Below are positions 7,184 to 12,247 of a stretch of DNA of 12,247 nucleotides, piece after piece. Location: contig JAEZAU010000143.1 of assembly GCA_023430325.1 (NCBI GenBank), positions 1 through 12,247 of the forward strand. The letters are read 5' to 3'. The notes under the pieces are model-generated. The model did not search any database. It was not told where the DNA came from and saw only the letters and a list, made by a program, of their open reading frames with translations. The position numbers were made by a program, and so were the translations under genes. Source of the stretch: Bacteroidota bacterium. GTDB lineage: Bacteria; Bacteroidota; Bacteroidia; Flavobacteriales_F; PHOS-HE28. How positions within the stretch are numbered: the stretch's first letter is position 1; the number at the start of each line of letters is the position of its first letter.

Positions 7184-7783
7184 ATGATCGCGATCGGTAA
7201 GCGATCTGTTCTACGGTCCATCGTGGCAACACAGATCTACTTCAAGCCAGGTGCGAAGCAGGCCCGCGAGGCCGCTGATTATTATCAAGAGGTGATCAGG
7301 ACGTTCGTTTCTGAACATGTCGATCACTTGAAGCCTGAGCATTTCCTGGTGGTACAGGAAGGCCAACGCGATACTGCTTTGCGAATATGGTCACCCTTCG
7401 GCACCGAAGGATCTTCGGTGGCCGATCACACACATCTCCTTCAAACCACATCAACGTTCTTTAAAAAACTTCGACGCGGACAGGGTTCCATTACCGAGGT
7501 TAATGATGTGTGGCAGGACCTGCAGGAGGACATGTTGAAGGATGCGAAGCAGGTGGTACTGTTGGAACGACTGGTACTTCGCACCGAGAAAGTGACGCAG
7601 GTGGCCGGTGTGCGTGGCGATGAGATCGTTTTTGTTAATGGACCCGGGTATGTCTTCACAAGCCTGGGCGATGGCCTGTACGGCCTGGCATTGGAAGGCC
7701 GGGGAAGCTATTTGATCGAACGGTCGACCAACGACACAAGTTCAGAGGTCTCCTTCATGAGACAAGGAAGTACCGAGGCGTGA
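7184..7783 (+). CDS. Unknown protein, paralog A
   Basis: This encodes 199 residues with no signal peptide or membrane helix and no domain I recognise. It starts with a basic strand and Y-F-K-P-G, then an amphipathic helix (A-R-E-A-A-D-Y-Y-Q-E-V-I), a mixed middle with a Gln/Asp/Glu-rich helix (about 110-130), and a C-terminal end with V-F-V-N-G-P-G-Y-V-F-T-S-L and then DGLYGLALEGRGSYLIE (DNA 7670-7720). The latter motif recurs almost unchanged in the gene at 11649, and the two proteins can be aligned along most of their length, so they are paralogs. A GTG at 7073 would add 37 residues, but paralog B has no such extension and ATG 7184 is preferred. It lies 115 bases after the RES gene and 42 bases before the trehalose gene, all on the same strand, so an operon is possible. 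Confidence 0.72.
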   Translation: MIAIGKRSVLRSIVATQIYFKPGAKQAREAADYYQEVIRTFVSEHVDHLKPEHFLVVQEGQRDTALRIWSPFGTEGSSVADHTHLLQTTSTFFKKLRRGQGSITEVNDVWQDLQEDMLKDAKQVVLLERLVLRTEKVTQVAGVRGDEIVFVNGPGYVFTSLGDGLYGLALEGRGSYLIERSTNDTSSEVSFMRQGSTEA

Positions 7784-7825
7784 TCCGGTCCGCTATTTGT
7801 TGCCCGCCGTCACTCAACACCAGGT

Positions 7826-10075
7826 ATGGGCAATACTACAAGAGATGCCAATGAAAGATTGGTCATCATCGCCAATCGGTTACCTTATCGCATTTCAGAA
7901 AAAAATAATGAGCTGTCCATAGTACCCAGCGCGGGTGGCTTGGTCAGCAGCATCGGTTCATACATCAGCAAGGAAGATGTTGACCGATCGATCCTATGGG
8001 TGGGCGCCTCCGATCTGACCCAGCAAAAGCTGGAACCTCATTTGGGAAGGAATGGGGAATTGAAGGAAGGCAGGTACATGCTGCATCCCGTATTCATCCC
8101 TAAGAAGATCCAGGATAATTTCTATAACGGATTCTGCAATTCGACGCTGTGGCCACTGTTCCATTATTTTACGGCATATGTAAGATATGAGCGGGAAGAA
8201 TGGGAGGATTACCGCAAGGCGAACGAGATCTTCGCCAAGAAGCTGGCCCGGATCCTTCGGCCCAATGACCGGATCTGGGTGCATGATTATCATTTGATGC
8301 TTTTACCGGCGATGCTTCGGGAGATAAGGCCGGAAGCAGAGATCGGTTTCTTCCTTCATATCCCCTTTCCATCATCCGAGGTATTCCGATCCCTGCCCGA
8401 TAGATGGCGCCGTGATCTGCTACAGGGTCTGCTCAGCAGCGATCTGATCGGTTTTCATACGCATGATTACGCCCAGCATTTCAAAAGATCGGTGCAACAT
8501 GTTATGGGATATGACCATCATCTGCGGACCATTCGCACTCCCGAACACGTTGCCGTGGTCGATGCCTTTCCCATAAGTATCGACACAGCGAGTTTCCGCT
8601 CTTCATTCAACGACCCGAAAGTGGTGAGAGAGCGCAAACGGATCAAACGCCAGGGAGATGGCAAACGTATCGTCTTCTCGGTGGACAGGCTCGATTATAC
8701 CAAAGGATTGCTCAGCCGGCTCGAAGCCTTCGAATACTTTCTGGAGAACCATGCCTGGGCGCGGGGCAACGTCATGTTCGTGATGGTAGTGGTGCCATCC
8801 CGGGATATGGTGAGCACGTATGCGGATCTGCGGCGGGAGATCGAAATGCTGGTGAGCCGCATCAATGGAAAATATGGGAACATAGACTGGACGCCTGTCG
8901 TCTATCAATACCGCTCCATCGATCATGCCCGGCTGGTCGCCTTATACAGTTCCGCAGATGTCGCATTGATAACACCGATCCGTGACGGAATGAACCTGGT
9001 GGCCAAGGAATTCGTGGCGAGCCGTGTGGATGGACATGGCGTGCTCATTCTCAGTGAGACCGCTGGTGCCGCCTCGGAATTGAGTGGTGCCATTCTGGTA
9101 AATCCCAATGATCGTGAGGCCATTTCCAGTGCGATCGAGCGAGCGCTGAAGATGCCATTGGAAGAACAGGAGGAAAGACATCATGCTATGGCCGGCCGGC
9201 TGAAGCTATATGATGTGGATCGTTGGGCGAAAGATTTCCTTGATGAGTTGAGCGATGCCAGACGCAGACAGGAACGCATGCGGGCAAAGGAGCTTGGACC
9301 GGCCGTGGAGGAAACGATCCGTAACGATTACAAAAAAGCCCGTTCGAGGATCGTACTGCTGGACCACGATGGCACCTTGGTACCCTTCACCAGGGATCCC
9401 TCCAAGGCAGTACCTACCGAGGATGTTCTTCAACTGGTCAAAGGCCTTTCCACTGACGATGCGAACACACTGGTGGTGATCAGTGGAAGAAGCTCCCAGG
9501 AATTGGATCAATGGTACGGTCATCTACCTGTAGCGCTCTCTGCCGAGCATGGCGTGTTCTATCGTGATGCATCCGGACGTTGGCAGCGGACCATTCCGGA
9601 GCAACAAGACTGGAAAATGAGATTGAGGCCGATGTTCGATGCATTGGCAGAACGCTGCCCAGGTGCTTTGGTGGAAATTAAAAAACATTCCATTGCCTGG
9701 CATTATCGCGGTGCCGAACGTGATCTTGGATTCCTGCGAAGCCGGGAGCTCATAGACCGGCTCAACGATATCGCACCGGAACTGGGCTTCAAGGTCATGG
9801 AGGGTAATATGGTGGTTGAAGCGCGGCCACTGGGGGCTGATAAAGGAACTGCCGTACGATCGGTGATAAGGAACTCGAAGGCCGATTTCATCATCGCGCT
9901 GGGTGATGATCGTACCGATGAGGATATGTTCGCAGCGCTTCCTCCCGGAGGTTATTCGGTCTGCGTAGGCCTGAAGCCGACACTGGCACGGTTCAATCTG
10001 CGTAACCAGAAGGATGTGGTCCCCTTCCTCGGGCGGGTGCTTCGGACACGACCTGCATTGGAACCATATCGGTGA
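7826..10075 (+). CDS. Bifunctional trehalose-6-phosphate synthase/phosphatase
   Basis: This fusion makes trehalose from UDP-glucose and glucose-6-phosphate through trehalose-6-phosphate. Residues about 10-475 are a GT20 synthase domain (OtsA-like): NRLP (17-20), P-S-A-G-G-L (34-39), N-G-F-C-N-S-T-L-W-P (101-110), W-V-H-D154-Y-H-L, H178-I-P-F-P, V-D-R288-L-D-Y-T-K293-G, and R-D387-G-M-N-L-V-A-K-E395, matching the Arg, Lys, Asp and Glu that hold the substrates in E. coli OtsA. Residues about 505-740 are a HAD phosphatase (OtsB-like): L-D513-H-D515-G-T-L with the nucleophile and acid Asp, S-G-R (553-555), A-E-H-G (573-576), D-K673-G-T-A and G-D-D-R-T-D-E-D-M-F (693-702). All key residues appear intact. 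His replaces the more usual Tyr or Phe between the two motif-I Asp residues. The role is osmotic, desiccation or heat protection in the cytosol. It has few neighbours of known function; the unknown gene upstream may share its transcript. Confidence 0.96.
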   Translation: MGNTTRDANERLVIIANRLPYRISEKNNELSIVPSAGGLVSSIGSYISKEDVDRSILWVGASDLTQQKLEPHLGRNGELKEGRYMLHPVFIPKKIQDNFYNGFCNSTLWPLFHYFTAYVRYEREEWEDYRKANEIFAKKLARILRPNDRIWVHDYHLMLLPAMLREIRPEAEIGFFLHIPFPSSEVFRSLPDRWRRDLLQGLLSSDLIGFHTHDYAQHFKRSVQHVMGYDHHLRTIRTPEHVAVVDAFPISIDTASFRSSFNDPKVVRERKRIKRQGDGKRIVFSVDRLDYTKGLLSRLEAFEYFLENHAWARGNVMFVMVVVPSRDMVSTYADLRREIEMLVSRINGKYGNIDWTPVVYQYRSIDHARLVALYSSADVALITPIRDGMNLVAKEFVASRVDGHGVLILSETAGAASELSGAILVNPNDREAISSAIERALKMPLEEQEERHHAMAGRLKLYDVDRWAKDFLDELSDARRRQERMRAKELGPAVEETIRNDYKKARSRIVLLDHDGTLVPFTRDPSKAVPTEDVLQLVKGLSTDDANTLVVISGRSSQELDQWYGHLPVALSAEHGVFYRDASGRWQRTIPEQQDWKMRLRPMFDALAERCPGALVEIKKHSIAWHYRGAERDLGFLRSRELIDRLNDIAPELGFKVMEGNMVVEARPLGADKGTAVRSVIRNSKADFIIALGDDRTDEDMFAALPPGGYSVCVGLKPTLARFNLRNQKDVVPFLGRVLRTRPALEPYR

Positions 10076-10240
10076 TCGGGGATACGCGTAGACGATCTCT
10101 TATTAATGCTGAGGTTCCGTAGCTACACGAGCCGGCGGCGAGCAACTGTTCCTGACCATGACCTGGCCGTGGCTTGACTGTTGCCGCTCAACTTCCGATC
10201 GGGCAGCGATCATCCACGGACACCAACAAATTCATTCGTC

Positions 10241-10867
10241 ATGGCGGAGTACACACGTAATACAGGCACCGGATCCAAAGGAACAGGTGGCACGGGAGGA
10301 ACCGGATACAGTGATCATACGAGAGGAAATTCGTATGAACCACGCAGTTCAGCGGCATTGTGGATCGTAGGGATCGTTGTGGTGGTGGGCGCGCTCGCCA
10401 TCTGGATCGCGCGAAATACAGTTGATGATACCGATCGCATGCAATCCCGTCCTGGTATGGACCAGACCGCCACGGATCAAGATCTCGATCGTACCGGAAA
10501 TGGAGCACCCATACTCGAAAGATCCGATGATCAGGATGTTCGCGGTCTCGATGAAGGTCATTTCGGCGACGATGCCGGTGACCGGAACATTCAAAATTCC
10601 ACCATCGGCGCACAACAAGGCACCGGGACCATCGATGGCCGCACTACTGAGGATGGTCGCTATGAAGATCCAGCAGCCACCGATCGATCAAGTACTGTGA
10701 GCGGCTCATCAGGAACGTTCCCCTCATCAGCAAGTGATCCTGCGGCCGGAGCAGAAAACTCCCCTACAGGAACTGGTTCCACCGGGACGGGTACAACGGA
10801 TGCTGGATCAGGAGCAGGAACAGGCACTGGCACACAAGGCACCGGAACTACGCAGCCTACTCCTTGA
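10241..10867 (+). CDS. Gly/Thr-rich single-span membrane protein
   Basis: This encodes 208 low-complexity residues. The N-terminal 37 residues are Gly/Thr/Ser-rich (G-T-G-S-K-G-T-G-G-T-G-G-T-G). One membrane helix follows at about 39-57 (A-L-W-I-V-G-I-V-V-V-V-G-A-L-A-I-W-I-A). The remaining 150 residues are acidic and Asp/Gly/Thr-rich, ending in a run of T-G, G-T and S-G dipeptides (about 174-205), and are predicted disordered. With no cleavable signal, the most likely topology is a short cytoplasmic tail and a long external or periplasmic acidic tail. The role is unknown; the position beside trehalose and PA2169-type genes makes a stress or envelope function a reasonable guess. ATG 10241 is preferred over a TTG at 10181. 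A clear terminator follows the stop. Confidence 0.72.
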   Translation: MAEYTRNTGTGSKGTGGTGGTGYSDHTRGNSYEPRSSAALWIVGIVVVVGALAIWIARNTVDDTDRMQSRPGMDQTATDQDLDRTGNGAPILERSDDQDVRGLDEGHFGDDAGDRNIQNSTIGAQQGTGTIDGRTTEDGRYEDPAATDRSSTVSGSSGTFPSSASDPAAGAENSPTGTGSTGTGTTDAGSGAGTGTGTQGTGTTQPTP

Positions 10868-10886
10868 GAAGTGCACCGATCCAACG

Positions 10887-10919
10887 AATGCCTTCCTCTT
10901 TCCAGGAAGGCATTTTTTT
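10887..10919 (+). terminator. Rho-independent terminator after the Gly/Thr-rich gene
   Basis: AATGCCTTCCT (10887-10897) pairs perfectly with AGGAAGGCATT (10904-10914) over a six-base loop, and T residues run on to 10919. It lies 19 bases past the TGA of the membrane-protein gene and should end its transcript, setting the PA2169-type gene apart as a separate unit. Confidence 0.92.
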
Positions 10920-11134
10920 GCCCTGGTCTCACGTGATCGTGGAATGGCGTGGCATCTACTTCTCGATCTCAATGCGGTATTTGGCCCCTTGATTCCTGCG
11001 TAAGAACTTAGTTATCCAACGCAGATCCGCGCCCCTGCGGCTATCCAGCAACAGCGCGCTTCACCAGCGGACGATAAGCCGCTCCGGTGGCATGGATCCT
11101 GTACCCGTCGATCTCACGAAAACGATCATCCATC
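10920..11134. other. Intergenic region with several inverted repeats
   Basis: No gene is supported here. Structure is visible: CTGCGT (10996-11001) pairs with ACGCAG (11019-11024), and GCGGCTATC (11037-11045) pairs with GATAAGCCGC (11073-11082) with one bulged base. The promoter of the PA2169-type gene must lie in this stretch, because a terminator closes the unit before it, but I find no clear match to the Bacteroidota TAnnTTTG element. GGCTATCC (11039-11046) is the reverse complement of the core of the repeated word near the left edge of the window. Confidence 0.4.
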
Positions 11135-11602
11135 ATGGATAAAAAAGACACCTCTTCAGCTTTAACAAACTTGACTGAACTGTTGATAGACAGCAGGAAA
11201 GGATATCAGGAAGCAGCCGAACGTGTGGAAGCACCGCATTTGAAACAGTTGCTTTTGAAATTGAGCTCTGAACGAACTCCGTTGGTGAACGAGTTACAGG
11301 CTCAGCTAAGAATGATGGGAGTGGATGACATTCCGAATGATGGAACCTTGAAGGGCGATCTCCACAGAGCTTGGATCGATGTACGTGATTCGCTCACGGG
11401 AAGCCCCAACGCGAACGTGTTGGATGAATGCGAACGTGGGGAGAAATACCTTCTTGAGCGCTACGATGATGTATTGGAGGATGCCGACATTGCTCCAAGT
11501 GTGAAGGACATTCTTTTGCAGCAACGCTCCAAGGTTCAGTCCAATATTAATGAGGTGGAAGCTCTTCATGCCACCCATAAAGCGAGCGAAGAGAACAAAT
11601 AG
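11135..11602 (+). CDS. PA2169-type four-helix-bundle protein (DUF2383)
   Basis: This encodes 155 residues, close to the usual length of this family. It is almost entirely helical: about 8-28 (L-T-N-L-T-E-L-L-I-D-S-R-K-G-Y-Q-E-A-A), 33-62 (H-L-K-Q-L-L-L-K-L-S-S-E-R), 76-90 (H-R-A-W-I-D-V-R) and 97-145 (D-E-C-E-R-G-E-K-Y-L-L-E-R-Y). The pattern of L-x-x-L-x-x-L-L-x-D, then K-G-Y, then E-R-G-E, with Glu and Asp at regular spacing, is typical of PA2169/DUF2383 proteins, which have a ferritin-like bundle and no proven function, though they are often found with general stress genes. ATG 11135 is chosen; the longer in-frame version from 11087 adds a non-conserved stretch. GATC sites are unusually few in this gene compared with the rest of the window. 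Paralog B follows after 46 bases and is probably co-transcribed. Confidence 0.88.
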   Translation: MDKKDTSSALTNLTELLIDSRKGYQEAAERVEAPHLKQLLLKLSSERTPLVNELQAQLRMMGVDDIPNDGTLKGDLHRAWIDVRDSLTGSPNANVLDECERGEKYLLERYDDVLEDADIAPSVKDILLQQRSKVQSNINEVEALHATHKASEENK

Positions 11603-11648
11603 GTTGAGCGGACCTGTCAAGGTCCTGTGACAATACAATTTCGGACCC

Positions 11649-12191
11649 ATGGCACTTCAGATCAAACCGGCATATGGTGAAGCCCAATATGAGAAGGCGG
11701 CTGCTTATTTCGATCGGCTTCTTATGGAAGAAGTGGTCGGTTTCAAGAGCAGGGACCGGGCGATAGTGATGCAACTTTCATCCAAGACCCCCGAAGAGGC
11801 GGCTTATCTCTATATCATTCCCGAAGAAGGCGGTGTACCCAGTGGGGGTGATCTATGGGTCATGGTGCGCAATATTCGCAAGGCCATCAGCAAACTGATG
11901 AAATGCGATGGAAGCATCGAGGATGTGGAAAGATCCATCGCTACATTACCTCACCATTGCGAAAGCTCCCAGCCGCTTACGCTGTTCGCCCAGGTATGGG
12001 AAGGTCATGAGCAGAAGACCGATCCGGAATTCGCATTCGTGTTCACCGGAAGTGCACTTACCTATGCCGGAGGAAAGAAGGTCCGTTTCGCAAGACTTGA
12101 GGACGATCTGTATGGCCTCGCCTTGCATGGCCGCGGTAGTTACCTGATCGAAGTGCAGACCGAAGAAGAAGATGAGGATAGACCAAATTGA
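11649..12191 (+). CDS. Unknown protein, paralog B
   Basis: This encodes 180 residues with no signal peptide or membrane helix and no recognised domain. It begins with I-K-P-A-Y-G-E-A-Q-Y-E-K-A-A-A-Y-F, comparable to the K-P-G ... A-A-D-Y-Y start of paralog A. A mixed middle follows, with a basic helix (R-N-I-R-K-A-I-S-K-L-M-K), then F-A-F-V-F-T-G-S-A-L-T-Y and DDLYGLALHGRGSYLIE (DNA 12102-12152), which differs from the paralog A motif at two of 17 positions. The C-terminus is a very acidic tail (E-E-E-D-E-D-R). It lies 46 bases after the PA2169-type gene in the same direction and its transcript should end at the terminator just downstream. Function unknown; the shared motif is the main clue. 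Confidence 0.8.
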   Translation: MALQIKPAYGEAQYEKAAAYFDRLLMEEVVGFKSRDRAIVMQLSSKTPEEAAYLYIIPEEGGVPSGGDLWVMVRNIRKAISKLMKCDGSIEDVERSIATLPHHCESSQPLTLFAQVWEGHEQKTDPEFAFVFTGSALTYAGGKKVRFARLEDDLYGLALHGRGSYLIEVQTEEEDEDRPN

Positions 12192-12205
12192 TGGATGTGA
12201 GATCC

Positions 12206-12247
12206 AAGAAGAAAGCCCGGCTTCAATTGCAGCCGGGCTTTCTTCTT
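12206..12247. terminator. Strong symmetric terminator at the right edge
   Basis: A perfect 17-base inverted repeat (12206-12222 with 12231-12247) has an eight-base loop, a GC-rich core (AGCCCGGCT / AGCCGGGCT) and A-rich and T-rich outer ends. The T-rich side follows the stem on either strand, so it can end transcription in both directions, here the paralog B transcript and possibly one arriving from the right. Any further T-run is cut off by the window edge. Confidence 0.9.

Noticed and set aside
10241..10867. Gly/Thr repeats as a CRISPR-like or satellite repeat array
   Set aside because: The repeats are degenerate, in frame and encode a low-complexity protein tail; there is no constant repeat with variable spacers.
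10734..11003. Plus-strand open frame crossing the terminator
   Set aside because: It lies out of frame with the Gly/Thr-rich gene and runs straight through a clear terminator hairpin.
11610..11625. GGACC/GGTCC inverted repeat between the PA2169-type gene and paralog B
   Set aside because: The stem is five bases with no T-run, so it is too weak to call a terminator; the two genes are treated as possibly co-transcribed.

Overview
The window looks like chromosomal DNA of a moderately GC-rich Bacteroidota bacterium, probably Flavobacteriales-like (inference). The signs are a lipoprotein whose Cys is followed by a Lys-Glu-Glu-Asp surface-export-type signal, a long Bacteroidota-style AsmA protein, almost no Shine-Dalgarno sequences before the starts, and DUF6252-like and PA2169-type small proteins. 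No rRNA, tRNA, CRISPR array, transposase, integrase or phage gene was seen. The tetramer GATC is very frequent: about 200 copies by hand count, where about 48 are expected at even base composition.

Layout. Positions 1-202 are mostly non-coding, with a repeated GCGGA(A/T)AGCC motif and a hairpin. A small surface lipoprotein (203-694, minus) diverges from a large AsmA-family envelope protein (846-3542, plus). Then come small plus-strand genes: an unrecognised 116-aa protein (3577-3927), a probable disordered 106-aa protein (4070-4390), a four-helix membrane protein (4416-4838), and two translationally coupled unknowns (4888-5244 and 5241-5549). A cupin gene (5550-6188, minus) abuts the last of these stop to stop, and it diverges from a RES-domain gene (6223-7068, plus).

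The right half is all on the plus strand. It holds an unknown protein here called paralog A (7184-7783), a fused trehalose-6-phosphate synthase/phosphatase (7826-10075), a Gly/Thr-rich single-span membrane protein (10241-10867) followed by a clear terminator, a PA2169-type four-helix-bundle protein (11135-11602), and paralog B (11649-12191), which ends at a strong palindromic terminator at the window edge.

How it fits together: a complete trehalose enzyme, a PA2169/DUF2383 protein, small disordered or membrane proteins and a predicted NAD-degrading RES enzyme suggest an accessory stress or osmoprotection neighbourhood (inference). The two most interesting items are the paralog A/B family, which shares a near-identical C-terminal motif (D-x-LYGLAL-x-GRGSYLIE) on either side of the trehalose gene, and the RES enzyme, which keeps the Arg/Tyr/Glu spacing of known NAD phosphorylase toxins but has no recognisable Xre-type antitoxin beside it.
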